A stretch of DNA of 64,000 bases from Siphonodentalium dalli (GCA_032622095.1 CP136061.1:249253582-249317581); one strand, 5' to 3'. Positions 11,501 through 26,500 are shown, counted from the stretch's first letter. Made by a program: numbers and translations. The notes: generated by a model from the letters alone, not told the origin.

Positions 11501-14500
11501 GGATTTAGTGATGACAACACTTAGTGTGTAAATATATCATCTAAACATTTTCCACCAATTAATAGTAATCCATCTGTAGTTATATCATCTAAACATTACC
11601 CACCAATTAATAATAATCCATCTGTAGTTATATCATCTAAACATTTCCCACCAATTAATAATAATCCATCTGTAGTTATATCATCTAAACATTACCCACC
11701 AATTAATAATAATCCATCTGTAGTTATATCATCTAAACATTACCCACCAATTAATAATAATCCATCTGTAGTTATATCATCTAAACATTACACACCAATT
11801 AATAATAATCCATCTGTAGTTATATCATCTAAACATTTCCCACCAATGAATAATAATCCATCTGTAGTTATATCATCTAAACATTTCCCACCAATTAATA
11901 ATAATCCATCTGTAGTTATATCATCTAAACATTTCCCACCAATGAATAATAATCCATCTGTAGTTATATCACCTAAACATTTCACACCAATTAATAATAA
12001 TCCATCTGTAGTTATATCATCTAAACATTTCCCACCAATGAATAATAATCCATCTGTAGTTATATCATCTAAACATTTCCCACCAATTAATAGTAATCCA
12101 TCTGTAGTTATATCATCTAAACATTTCCCACCAATTAATAGTAATCCATCTGTAGTTATATCATCTAAACATTTCCCACCAATTAATAATAATCCATCTG
12201 TAGTTATATCATCTAAACATTACCCACCAATTAATAGTAATCCATCTGTAGTTATATCATCTAAACATTTCCCACCAATGAATAATAATCCATCTGTAGT
12301 TATATCATCTAAACATTTCCCACCAATTAATAATAATCCATCTGTAGTTATATCATCTATTTCTTTGTCGTCTGCTTTAATTTCCTGAACATTCCTCATA
12401 TTGAATAATATACTATTCCAATTTATACATGTATAATTGGATTGGATGATCCATTTAGGTATGTTTACATTGATGTAGATCTGTATACAGTTCTACACGA
12501 ATACTAGTGTAAACCGGTTGATATAGAAATGCACACAGAAAGAAAACGGTATTCGTTCGTGTGAGCAAAAATCGTATCCGTTATAAGTCACCGTCAAAAC
12601 CGAGACATTAAGACAGGCAAATCTGATTTGATTAATGTTACTCGGGCTTGGCGAATATGCTTTCTTTGTCATTTCAACTCATGTAGTTCACAATGTGTAA
12701 GCGAGAACCTGTATGCTGGTGCCTGTGGTGACAAAGTACTTAAAGTAAAGTGTCTACTATACAGTATATCTTATTAATATTTGTTCTTCTTGGAGTTTGA
12801 AAATACCTTAGAACACTCAGTGAACAACGGGGCGACCACAAAAGCATAGCATAACCATTATCAACTGGTGTAAGAATAAACTCTTTTGTCTGCTGATAGT
12901 TGATTCATTTTTTTTGTCTGGCGTAAACTGAGACGCCTCATAATGAATTGTCAATTACCAGAGCATGCAGTGGTGAGCGCGAGTTCACTTTCAGTAATCA
13001 TGTTGTGATCACAGCAGTCTGCGACACGTGACTTCACACAGATCTTGATACACATCTACAGCAATGTAAATACACCCTTAGTAAAGTAAGGGTATGTTGG
13101 GGATGTATATAGATACCTCTTGGCTGGCCCCATGCGGTGGTTTTTAAGTAATGGTATGTTGTGGGTGTATATACCTCTTGGCTGGCCCCATGCGGTCGTT
13201 TTTCCCCATGTTGGGGATGTATACATACATCTTGGTTGGCCCCATGCAGTGGTTTTTAAGTAAGGGTATGTTGTGGGTGTATATACCTCTTGGCTGGCCC
13301 CATGCGGTCGTTTTCCCCATGTTGGGGATGTATACATACCTCTTGGTTGGCCACATGCGGTGGTTTTCCCCATGTTGGGGATGTATACATACCTCTTGGT
13401 TGGCCACATGCGGTGGTTTTTAAGTAAGGGTATGTTGTGGGTGTATATACCTCTTGGCTGGCCCCATGCGGTCGTTTTTCCCCATGTTGGGGATGTATAC
13501 ATACCTCTTGGTTGGCCACATGCGGTGGTTTTTAAGTAAGGGTATGTTGTGGGTGTATATACATCTTGGCTGGCCCCATGCGGTGGTTTCATTTAGTAAA
13601 GTAAGGGTATGTTGGGGATGTATATACCTCTTGGCTGGGGTATGTTGGGGATGTATATACATACCTCTTGGTTGGCCCCATTATGCGTATGTTGGGGATG
13701 TGTATACCTCTAGGCTGGGGTATGTTGGGGTGTATATATATACCTCTTGGCTGGCCCCATGGGGTAGTTTTTCCCCATCCGGTGACCCAGCACGAGCCCT
13801 GTTCAAACTCTTCGTATCTTTGAGGTAGGCACACACTCCCTATGGACACCTCCTCCAGGTCGACCTTATCAGCCAACTGCAGCAGCGCAATGTCGTTAGG
13901 GTAATCATCATTATTCACGAACCCAGGATGCTGCAACAGTATAGACACACGATTAATCGGTCGGACATATGTGACCCGCCATATCAAATCCAGTCGTAAG
14001 TCGGGATTTTTTTTACCCTGTGCCAATGCATTCTCTTATATATGCGAGTCGACCATAGGTCGCCTCGCATATATAAGAGAATGCGTTGGCCTAACAATTT
14101 TTTACAATTTTAATAATTTTTTCTTGTATTCTTTAACAATTTTATAATTTCACCCATACAGAGCCCCAGATAAACATGAGCAGACGACACTCTTCTATAT
14201 GCTTCTATATATGTGTGGGGCTCCCTGCAGGGTAATGGATGTTTATTTTATTTTATGTCCTAAAAATTGTAAGAATTTTTTAATTTTTTTTAAATGATAA
14301 AAAATTGTTAGGCCAATGCATTCTCTTATATATGCGAGGCGACCTATGGTCGACTCGCATATATAAGAGAATGCATTGGCACAGGGTAAAAAAATCCCGA
14401 CTTCCGACTGGATTTGATATGGCGGGTCACATATTAACAAACGACTTACGTGGCTATGTAGATCATGCCATGAATCTCTACTCTGGCTAACGCCCGTAGA

Positions 14501-17500
14501 GATCATATTCCACTAGTACAAAACTTGGGAACTTTTTTAAGTTTTGACAGTGACAGAGAACCTTATAAAGTCGATATAATAACGCGGGGAATATATTTCT
14601 TAGTTATTATCTGATCTTAATAATGCACTTCGCTGTAGGTGAAGGTCCCAACTATAGAAATTTCACGACTTAAAGTGATGTGAAACACTCGGGTAGGGTG
14701 ATCAAATAGAAATGTGGAATAATCTCTTGCTCAAAGTAGTTATTTTTACGAATATAAATCCAAATTTACAAGACACACCATCATTCTTATATAACAATTA
14801 AATTTAATGACTCTTGATGGCTACGGCCATGTTTTTTTAATAATGTGGTTTACGGATCCGCCGACCGACCTGCTGGACCGGACGCCCGATGAATACAAAA
14901 AAATGCATTCTGATTTTTTTTTTTTTATGCCCGACGAACTCCGAATTCTTAATATTCAGCGATAATTTGTTCATGTTCAAATCGATGTTTCACTTCGCGA
15001 AATGGCCTCGCGAAATGCAAATATGCAGCGGAAATAAGTATACCGTGAAAATACCATTCTACTTTCGATTTGAACTAAACACGCCTTTTCCGAGGCCGTT
15101 ATAAAACAGGTTACCGACTCCGGCACAGAACTGCACGTTGCGAACTATGACTGAACATTCACCCTTTCCATTTCAGTATAATAGATACACTTTCAGATGT
15201 TTAACAGAGTCTTTTTGATAAATGAAGTCGGAGACTTGGCACAATTGAATTTTTTTGTGAAATCGATGTGGGCTTCACAATCATCATCTTCTGTTACACT
15301 ATTTAGGGTGTTCTAAAATGTATACACAACATTCAAAATTGATTTGTCTGCTAATGACAGCAATGCTATTTGGGTTACACTGGTGTAAATGTTTTCCATA
15401 GGCCTCAGTGCTAACGTTTTAGCGTATGCTGTTGGCTATATGAACCATGGGTCCAATTTTTTTTTTTAATCTGAAAAATTTACATTTCGGGAAACTTTTT
15501 ACACAAAAAAATCATATCTGTCTAGCAGGGAATTCGCCTTTAAATCTTGTGTTTTCGTAACTAGTGTCAGATCCGCATAAAAAAATACTGTCATATTTTA
15601 GACCACACCAACAAATTCAAACTTCACTACAAAGGGTTAATTCCTGTGCCAATGGCTATCTTACCTATGGGAAATCATAGGGAAGAGGTGTGATGATTTT
15701 TTTATGCAAAAAGCACACAAGGCTATTGACCAATCAGGGCCCAGTGTCTATTTTATTCTCTCCTATATATTCCTCCCGCATCCGCTAGAGGTCTCTCCGA
15801 ACCTTATTTACACCAGTGTAACCTAAAGCGATAGCCCGCTTTTTCGCGGAATAATTGTAACACCCTACATTTTTTCAGAATTGCCCATGAATGAAAAAAA
15901 TGTGTTCAAAAATAATATCACTTCTGTGGTTCTTTATTTATCACACACAATTTAACCCCACTCTCTGTAACACATTATTCATCAAAAAAGCACATTTTTC
16001 CACCACAAGTCATATTCAGGCCTCATTTTCACACAGTTTTTGGGGTCTGGTGTTGCAAACTTGGATCAGCTATGGAAGACTGTACAAGATCCTTTCCATG
16101 AGAGAACTTCTGGTGATGTGAGGTCATTGAGTCCAGATCTGATCAGCTGAGCATCAAGCACATGACTTTATCAGCACATGGAAGACTAAAATATGACATT
16201 TTCAGGTCTGCAAGGGTGATCCAAGATAACTGGATGTGGGTGTATATTGAATTAGTTGAACAAAGATATGCTCTCTTTGAAATGCAGAAGCATTTTCTTA
16301 AATGTGTCCAAGTTTTAGTGCTATTAACCTTCAAATGGCCATACCCACCAGTGAAAATGAGACACTTTTATTATATATATCTGTATATCACTGGCTATAA
16401 AATCCAAAATACTTGTTAGATTAGCTTCTTATAACAATTGGTATGTGTGTCATTGACATGCTCGTGTAATGGGTAATTTGCATTATCATGTGACAATTAC
16501 CACCTTGAAATTTTTTGAAAATACCTTGAAAAATTGGCATTTTTTATGAAAAATCATACCATTTTTTTGGCCGATGGAAGTGAAAGAAGACATCAGCAGC
16601 AAGAATAGCCACACCATGCATGGGAGATTCATTGGACTGAAAGACCAGGCTGTGAAAAATGCATTAAAATACTTTAAAGTGACTCCCAGGAATCAAAAAT
16701 GCCAAAAAGTTCATTTTTCCCTTTAGGTTACACTGGTGTAAATGTTTTCCATAGGCCTCAGTGCTAACGTTTTAGCGTATGCTGTTGGCTATATGAACCA
16801 TGGGTCCAATTTTTTTTTTTAATCTGAAAAATTTACATTTCGGGAAACTTTTTACACAAAAAAATCATATCTGTCTAGCAGGGAATTCGCCTTTAAATCT
16901 TGTGTTTTCGTAACTAGTGTCAGATCCGCATAAAAAAATACTGTCATATTTTAGACCACACCAACAAATTCAAACTTCACTACAAAGGGTTAATTCCTGT
17001 GCCAATGGCTATCTTACCTATGGGAAATCATAGGGAAGAGGTGTGATGATTTTTTTATGCAAAAAGCACACAAGGCTATTGACCAATCAGGGCCCAGTGT
17101 CTATTTTATTCTCTCCTATATATTCCTCCCGCATCCGCTAGAGGTCTCTCCGAACCTTATTTACACCAGTGTAACCTAAAGCGATAGCCCGCTTTTTCGC
17201 GGAATAATTGTAACACCCTACATTTTTTCAGAATTGCCCATGAATGAAAAAAATGTGTTCAAAAATAATATCACTTCTGTGGTTCTTTATTTATCACACA
17301 CAATTAACCCCACTCTCTGTAACACATTATTCATCAAAAAAGCACATTTTTCCACCACAAGTCATATTCAGGCCCCATTTTCACACAGTTTTTGGGGTCT
17401 GGTGTTGCAAACTTGGATCAGCTATGGAAGACTGTACAAGATCCTTTCCATGAGAGAACTTCTGGTGATGTGAGGTCATTGAGTCCAGATCTGATCAGCT

Positions 17501-20500
17501 GAGCATCAAGCACATGACTTTATCAGCACATGGAAGACTAAAATATGACATTTTCAGGTCTGCAAGGGTGATCCAAGATAACTGGATGTGGGTGTATATT
17601 GAATTAGTTGAACAAAGATATGCTCTCTTTGAAATGCTGAAGCATTTTCTTAAATGTGTCCAAGTTTTAGTGCTATTAACCTTCAAATGGCCATACCCAC
17701 CAGTGAAAATGAGACACTTTTATTATATATATCTGTATATCACTGGCTATAAAATCCAAAATACTTGTTAGATTAGCTTCTTATAACAATTGGTATGTGT
17801 GTCATTGACATGCTCATGTAATGGGTAATTTGCATTATCATGTGACAATTACCACCTTGAAATTTTTTGAAAATACCTTGAAAAATTGGCATTTTTTATG
17901 AAAAATCATACCATTTTTTTGGCCGATGGAAGTGAAAGAAGACATCAGCAGCAAGAATAGCCACACCATGCATGGGAGATTCATTGGACTGAAAGACCAG
18001 GCTGTGAAAAATGCATTAAAATACTTTAAAGTGACTCCCAGGAATCAAAAATGCCAAAAAGTTCATTTTTCCCTTTAGGTTACACTGGTGTAAATGTTTT
18101 CCATAGGCCTCAGTGCTAACGTTTTAGCGTATGCTGTTGGCTATATGAACCATGGGTCCAATTTTTTTTTTTAATCTGAAAAATTTACATTTCGGGAAAC
18201 TTTTTACACAAAAAAATCATATCTGTCTAGCAGGGAATTCGCCTTTAAATCTTGTGTTTTCGTAACTAGTGTCAGATCCGCATAAAAAAATACTGTCATA
18301 TTTTAGACCACACCAACAAATTCAAACTTCACTACAAAGGGTTAATTCCTGTGCCAATGGCTATCTTACCTATGGGAAATCATAGGGAAGAGGTGTGATG
18401 ATTTTTTTATGCAAAAAGCACACAAGGCTATTGACCAATCAGGGCCCAGTGTCTATTTTATTCTCTCCTATATATTCCTCCCGCATCCGCTAGAGGTCTC
18501 TCCGAACCTTATTTACACCAGTGTAACCTTTGGTTGGCAGCATCAAAGCTATTATGCTCCCGACACGATTACTCCGATTACGGTAAGCGATTTAGATTAT
18601 ACCCCACGTGACCGTTTCGATAAATACGTTGACCTCCGACCTTTACGCTATCATGATGGGGGTAATCGGATGTGATAAATGCAATTTTGGGGTAATCGAA
18701 ATCACTTACGGTAATCGGATTTCGATAAATTCGCCTATAATGATAGACTTGTTCTGATTAAAACATTTCATATTCAAGTTTATATTGTATCTATTTTCAT
18801 CACTTGAATATAATTTCTGCATTTAATATGTTTGTCCCAATTTTATACAGAGAAGCAAAACCGTAGTTTGCATTTCGGCAGTGAAAAGTTAACATGCCTA
18901 ATAAAAAAAAATGGAATCACAATTTTTTTTTTATTCCGACCGACCCTACTAAAAAACTGTCCAAAAAATCCGTAAACCACATAATAAAAATACATGGCCT
19001 AATTAATTGCGTTGGTTTATCGCCGTTTGTTGCGTCCCGAATCGAGATGTAAATATTAACAATTGCGCCTTGTTCAGGCGATGTTTTCTAGGGAGTGGTG
19101 TGGTCGATTTCGTTGAGATTTTCGGCTATGTTAGTAGAATTCTACATTCCTCCAGTTGGCACAGTGCCTGAGTACTAACTTATTAGTTTCATGCACCCTA
19201 ACATGTCCATAATATGTCTTTGAGTTACTTTGTGAGATTTTTCTTACATTCTCTTATATATGCGAGTCGACCATAGGTCGCCTTTTTTCTTGCATTCTCT
19301 TATATATGCGAGTCGACCATAGGTCGCCTCGCATATATAAGAGAATGCATTAGCCTAACAATTTTTTACAATTTTAATAATTTGTTCTTGTATTCTTTAA
19401 CAATTTTATAATTTCACCCATACAGAGCCCCAGATAAACATGAGCAGACGATACTCTTCTATATGCTTCTATATATGTGTGGGGCTCCCTGCAGGGTAAT
19501 GGGTGTTTTTTTAATTTTATGTCCTAAAAATTGTAAGAAATATTTATTTTTTAAAAAATGATAAAAAATTGTTAGGCCAATGCATTCTCTTATATATGCG
19601 AGGCGACCTATGGTCGACTCGCATATATAAGAGAATGCATTGGCACAGGGTAAAAAAATCCCGACTTCCGACTGGATTTGATATGGCGGGTCACATATTA
19701 ACAAACGACTTACGTGGCTATGTAGATCATGCCATGAATCTCTACTCTGGCTAACGCCCGTAGAGATCATATTCCACTACTACAAAACTTGGGAACTTTT
19801 TTAAGTTTTGACAGTGACAGAGAACCTTATAAAGTCGATATAATAACGCGGGGAATATATTTCTTAGTTATTATCTTATCTTAATAATGCACTTCGCTGT
19901 AGGTGAAGGTCCCAACTATTGAAATTTCACGACTTAAAGTGATGTGAAACACTCCGGTAGGGTGATCAAATAGAAATGTGGAATAATCTCTTGCTCAAAG
20001 TAGTTATTTTTTACGAATATAAATCCAAATTTACAAGACACACCATCATTCTTATATAACAATTAAATTTAATGACTCTTGATGGCTAAGGCCATGTTTT
20101 TTTAATAATGTGGTTTACGGATCCGCCGACCGACCTGCTGGACCGCCCGATGAATAAAAAAAAATGCATTCTGATTATTTTTTTGTTATGCCCGACGAAC
20201 TCCGAATTCTTAATATTCAGCGATAATTTGTTCATGTTCAAATCGATGTTTCACTTCGCGAAATGGCCTCGCGAAATGCAAATATGCAGCGGAAATAAGT
20301 ATACCGTGAAAATACCATTCTACTTTCGATTTGAACTAAACACTCCGGCACAGAACTGCACGTTGCGAACTATGAGTGAACATTCACCCTTTCCATTTCA
20401 GTATAATAGATACACTTTCAGATGTTTAACAGTCTTTTTGATAAATGAAGTCGGAGACTTGGCACAAATCCGTAAACCACATAATAAAAATACATGGCCT

Positions 20501-23500
20501 AATTAATTGCGTTGGTTTATCGCCGTTTGTTGCGTCCCGAATCGAGATGTAAATATTTACAATTGCGCCTTGTTCAGGCGATGTTTTCTAGGGAGTGGCG
20601 TGGTCGATTTCGTTGAGATTTTCGGCTATGTTAGTAGAATTCTACATTCCTCCAGTTGGCACAGTGCCTGAGTACTAACTTATTAGTTTCATGCAACCTA
20701 ACATGTCCATAATATGTCTTTGAGATACTTTGTGAGATTTTTCTTACATTCTCTTATATATGCGAGTCGACCATAGGTCGCCTTTTTTCTTGCATTCTCT
20801 TATATATGCGAGTCGACCATAGGTCGCCTCGCATATATAAGAGAATGCATTGGCCTAACAATTTTTTACAATTTTAATAATTTTTTCTTGTATTCTTTAA
20901 CAATTTTATAATTTCACCCATACAGAGCCCCAGATAAACATGAGCAGACGACACTCTTCTATATGCTTCTATATATGTGTGGGGCTCCCTGCAGGGTAAT
21001 GGATGTTTTTTTTATTTTATGTCCTAAAAATTGTAAGAAATATTTATTTAAAAAAAAAAATTGTTCGACTTTGTAAGTTTCCCTGTCAAAACTTCAAAAA
21101 GTTCCAAGGCTTTGTACATGGTGGAATATGATCTCTTACGGGCATTAGCTAGAGTAGAGATTCATGGCATGATCTACCTGTATGGATGTCGGTATATATT
21201 TCGTGTATTTGTCTTTCCACGTCCGTAATTTAAAGTAGATATACGTATCAAACTCAGACACGTTCCGACTAGTGATGCGGTAAAAAATTGTTAGGCCAAT
21301 GTATTCTCTTATATATGCGAGGCGACCTATGGTCGACTCGCATATATAAGAGAATGCATTGGCACAGGGTAAAAAAAATCCCAACTTACGACTGGATTTG
21401 ATATGGCGGGTCACATATATGAAATTGAAAGCAAAGCATTTCCTTCAAGTTCAGACTGGTATGGTTTACCAACCATAGTCATGGTCACTACTCACTAGTC
21501 TATTAGTAATGTCAAACCTCCATATCTTTCTGAAGACAGCCTTAATAATATTTCAATAATTCACCATGCATACTTGTTAACCATTGTGTGAGTTATAACT
21601 TGTGTGACTCCTTGTTATTTGAATACATGTAACTCGTATTCGTTCCTCAACCATATTCTGATTAATATCATGTATAAAGTACTACGTGCAGAGTGTACTC
21701 AATACATAAAACATGGATCAATGCTATGCCATTCTTGTTACTAGTGTCTTTGTTTAGACAGTCCATACTCTTAAAAAGAACATATAGAAACCCAAATTAT
21801 TAAGCCATTAAGCCAATATTGGAATTTTGCATTACTCAAAACCAAATCCTATATAGTTGGAAATTTTATTAGACCAAATCCTTATATTTGGAAATTGTAT
21901 GGTCTCACCACCCCCCCCCCCCCCCCCCCCCACCAGTTGGAACCCCCTATCATCGTCCCTGATCAAACTATATACATGAGTAAATAGACATGCTTACCAC
22001 CAACACTCTCATTATCCCTCGCTGAATTTGTCCGGGTGACTGAACGAAAAGTCGATTCATTCCCATAACCGCCGTCATCTTTCCTCGGGGTAACCTGCAT
22101 GAGAAAATGAGGGCTAATGTTCCAAATAGTCTCCAATCGAATTTAGTGGACGAGGTTAAAAAAAATCGAAAAAATTGCGACGAATTTCATATCCTTTTTA
22201 TCACATACTCACATTTTAGTAAATAAAAACGATCTCGAAACGGCTGGGTTTTTTAAATATATTTATTGCACACCCAATGGCTTATTTGTGCTAAATACAT
22301 CAACATACAGAAGAATTGAAACGTTCAATACAAAATGTGTATTGTTCTTGAACAATACAAACCTATTACGTCAACAACGTCACTGGCGACGTCAATATTA
22401 ACAGAAAATGTCTTGATATGACTACATTATGGGGTTTAGTCTACATTAAGCACGTTTGTTCAATTAAATACAACATAGAACAACACAGTTGTGTGAACAT
22501 GTTAACGTTATTGCACTCGTTTGTCGTGCCGCGAGGTATAACTCGAACCTCCGGTTCTTGTTTTACCATCGCGTCACAACAAACTCGTGCAATAACGTTA
22601 ACCAGTTCACACACCTGTGTCGTTACGTGCGCTCGCGCAACAGTATGGCGATCAGACAGATTCGTAGGTTGATGTCACCCTACTCCGTTTCGCTCCATGA
22701 CGTCACCAAAAACGACGTAAAACCTCGTGGCGTTCTGACATTTTTACTGTGCCGCGTTTTTGCTATGTTTATTTTATGTGTTGTTTTCGATTATTTGTTT
22801 GTCGCCGATATCGCCATTTGTCGGGATTCCCTGTTTCTATATTTAAAACTGGCATGCTCGTAGTGAGCCTCGATTTCGATTTTTTCTCCCAGGTCAAATT
22901 ACGTCAGAGTTATGACAAAAATAGATCGACCTACATTTTCTCCATCAGAACTCTACATCAAAGAGTATATAGCCTCCTTCGGGACCTACATAGACTCCTT
23001 CATTTGGGTATTTTTTACTTATAATTGGGAAGTTTTATCATTTTTGGTTCGTGCGAAGACCTCTTTTTATCTTGCGGGAAAAGAGAGACATCCAAAACGC
23101 GATTTCGTAATTCGACGCAATAGGCTGAATAGCCTAACCTTCAGCCGAGTTCCGGGTCAAATACGACGAATGACGTAACACAAAACAAAACGTATTTGTT
23201 GACATAAACACCGTTTGAAGAGTTTATAATTCCATAAAATGATCGTTATTGATTAATTATTGATTAATTATTGATATTTATTGTTGCATATTGGCTGCTA
23301 TCAATATTTACACAAATAGCATTAATTATTTCTTATAATTGCTCCTTTGGTCAACTTTGACTTTGTCGGAAAATGAAAATGAAAATATGCCGCTGAAAAA
23401 AATGTAATCGATATTAAAGTCTCATCCTTTCGGCAACATGGAATAGGTTTTAATTACTTAAATGATTAATATAGTAATTTGCCTTTTATCTGTGATGAAA

Positions 23501-26500
23501 TGAGAAATGGTAATTGTCTTTTTTTGCTAACATTAAATTAAATTAAATAAATTAAGTAAAATACAGTGAAATTATTGTTTTAATTATTGTTTATTACATT
23601 TTTGCGCACATTGGCATCTCTCTGAGTGCATTCTAGTTCTATCTATATATTGATTTCCTTGTCACAACCAAAGAGAAAATAAAAACACATTCAAGAAAAA
23701 ATACCGTTCCATTTTAAAGGTGGATTATCTCTTTGTGAACATGTATTACATAGTTACCGGTGTATAAAATATTAGATATGAATCGAAGACTCCTATCCGG
23801 AAATGCTTCTATCGATTAATATTGATTTAATTTCGAATATTTTCTGGTCTAAAAGGTGTGATTATTAACGAACAATATATATCTTTATTGCCTCCTATAT
23901 GGAGAGATTATATTACACAACATAACAATTAATGGAGAAATAGACTATACATATGTACACCGCCGGATAAATTTGAGAATATACCATCTTTAGTAATTCT
24001 GTACTCCCTTCACAATGTTTCAGGCACGAAGAAGAAAGACAGCAGCATCGATGATAAGGTCTCCAACATTTATCAAAGTATTTGATCTTTCGAGAATGTT
24101 TACGTTTCCTAGGAAAAGTGACGAAAGCTGCTCCCCCGATAGGGAAGCTAAAAACTCGTACTGCTCTATACCCTGTATATCAATCACCCTTTCCCAGAAT
24201 ATATCGCGAAGACGAATCAACACTCCTGCACAGCACTCAAAGGTTACATGTATAATTTCATTACGCCACCGTAGTGTGGTGTTTATTGCTTTTGGTTTTT
24301 TTGTATCGCATGGGCGATCGATAATTCACTGGGTGATTGTACATTCGGCAAACCTCGTCAGATTCCGTCACCGTTTCATCGTACCGATAATTACGAGAGT
24401 ACAACTAAGATTGGCACATGTGTTTACGTCACCGGTGTAATTGTGGGGACATGCTTCTATTATGAAGGTTTGCTATCCCGAAGGTCCGCTATTCCGAAGG
24501 TTCTCTATTCCGAAGGTTTTTGTTATTTTTAGGTTAATTCTATATTTTAAAGTATTGAGACTAATTTGAGAGGGTTCATTTTCACAAAGATTCTTTATAT
24601 GGAGTGTGCGCTCACATCCGAACTGATCATGCGCGCGCACCGATACAGATACAGGAGGAAATAACTTAACTTAGAACATTAAATGTGATTTTGTTTTGTT
24701 TTCGCTGGTTTTCTTGAGATTTTATGTCATTACGTGGGCCCATACCTTTGAATTCTTGGCATATACTATGAATGTTGTGGTATATATGGACCCTCCCGCA
24801 TTGGGACATGACATAGGTTCAGTTGACTTAAGTGGTGTTCTGTGTGTGCTCCAATTTGGAGTTCATTATTTTAAGGGCCAAGTTTAGAATTTTATGGGTC
24901 CATACCTTTGAACTCTGGGCATATAATATGAATATTGGGGGGCATGGCTCTATTCCGAAGGTTCACTATCCCGAAGGTCCACTATTCCGAAATTTCTCTG
25001 AATGTTCGCTATTCCGAAGGTTCACCAATCCGAAGGTTCGTTATTCCGAAGGTTCTGTGTTCCAAAGATTTTTTTTATTTTAAGGTTAATTCTATATTCT
25101 AAAGTAACGAGAGGGTTCATTATCACGAAGATTCTTTTTATGAAGGAAATAACGTAAAACATTAAATGTGATTTTGTTTTGTTTTCGAGGGTTTTCTTGA
25201 GTTTAATGTCATTACGTATGACCTTATTTCTCATTACATATTCACGCCAAGGAGCCCACACAATTGCTATGTTACGATGCGATTTAATGTGATTATGTGT
25301 GACCTAATATCTCAATAATCTGAGGCAAGAGTACGCCTGCTAAAGGCGAATTATAACAGTTGGGGGTATAACGCTCAATAAATACTGGAGGATATAACAA
25401 ACTGCGCAGTAGAATATCGCTGAATGGACGAGTATGAGATGAGCCTAAATGCAATTGTGACTTTGTTTAAAGGCCCACTTAATTTTCGAGTCATTAATTT
25501 TTTATAGTATATACGGTTTTAATAACAATTTATGCCATAAAATTTGAATAAACTACTATAATTCATCACCATTTGAAAGGCAGAATACTTCTATCTCCTA
25601 GTTTGAAACACCTTCAAAATACCGCGTCGTATATCTAGCAATTAGCAACCAACATGTCCTCCTCGGCTTTCCATAGATTTCAACGTAATTTGATACCTAT
25701 GGGTATTTGTGTCCGGGAAGTGTTTTGAACGGGTCAAATCGTGACCCCGACCTGACCTTGACCTTTAAAACTGTCAATGCAAGGTCAATTTGGGTAAAAC
25801 GGACAAATTTCGGCGAAATTTGATACCTAGGGATACTTTGGTCCGAGGAGAGTTTTGAACGGGTCAAATCGTGACCTCGGCCTGACCTTGACCTTCAATA
25901 TGGCCAATCAAAGGTCAACTCGGATAAAACGGATAGATTTCGACGAAATTTGATACCTATGGGTACTTTTGTCGGGGGGGGGTGTTTTGGACGGGTCAAA
26001 TCATGACTCTGACCTTACCTTGACCTTCAAAATTGTTAATTAAAGGTCAAGTTGGGTAAAACGGACGGATTTCGACGAAATTTGATACCTATGGGTAGTT
26101 TTCTACGGGTGGGGGTGTTTTGGACTGGACAAATCATGACCCTGACCTGACCTTGACTTTCGAAATAGTCAATTGAAGGTCAAATCGCACCTTTCACCGG
26201 AAAGCAGATGGGAAACAGCCCGGGTGAAGTCGGGCCTATCAGCTTGTGTAATAAAGAAGACAGTTTGATGAAAGTAATGTATGCCACGAGAAACGGGAAA
26301 ACTTGAAATATGGAAGTACGCAAATTTCCCGCATAAAATTTGAAAGCTAGTTTATAGAATAATTGTATTATTATTTATATTTATGGCTAATAATACGATC
26401 TTGGTGGCGTTACCATTTCTGACTATGGTTTTCTTGTTATTATATGTCGAGCCACATTGAGCGCAGCACAAGTTATTTGCATATGTGGTTTTGTTCAGGA

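Noticed and set aside
11846-12388. 180-residue frame of [16 protein letters not shown] repeats
   Set aside because: The 48-bp period is divisible by 3, so any stop-free unit stays open. Both strands are open and there is no splice or start context.
13056-13662. Repeat-protein frames (MYTSPTWGK-type) on both strands
   Set aside because: They are translations of the donor-bearing minisatellite in intron 4, open in several frames at once. They matter only as possible alternative exon 4 extensions.
13931-14026. Upstream extension of exon 4 (reading INRVSILLQ before HPGF)
   Set aside because: It looks plausible, but the upstream half is sequence shared with the 460-bp TIR element. The CTGTTGCAG acceptor at 13931 and the phase of exon 3 fit exactly.
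15891-17771. Paired 63-85 residue frames repeated at 16.1 and 17.5 kb
   Set aside because: They lie in the duplicated inter-MITE spacer, overlap on both strands and match no known family.
21910-21932. Homopolymer C run as a functional G-quadruplex/i-motif
   Set aside because: A single tract next to an exon. Sequencing or assembly uncertainty is as likely, and several similar tracts occur in plain repeat DNA here.
24015-24440. 141-residue plus-strand frame
   Set aside because: The opposite strand reads more like a LINE C-terminus; this frame has no motif.
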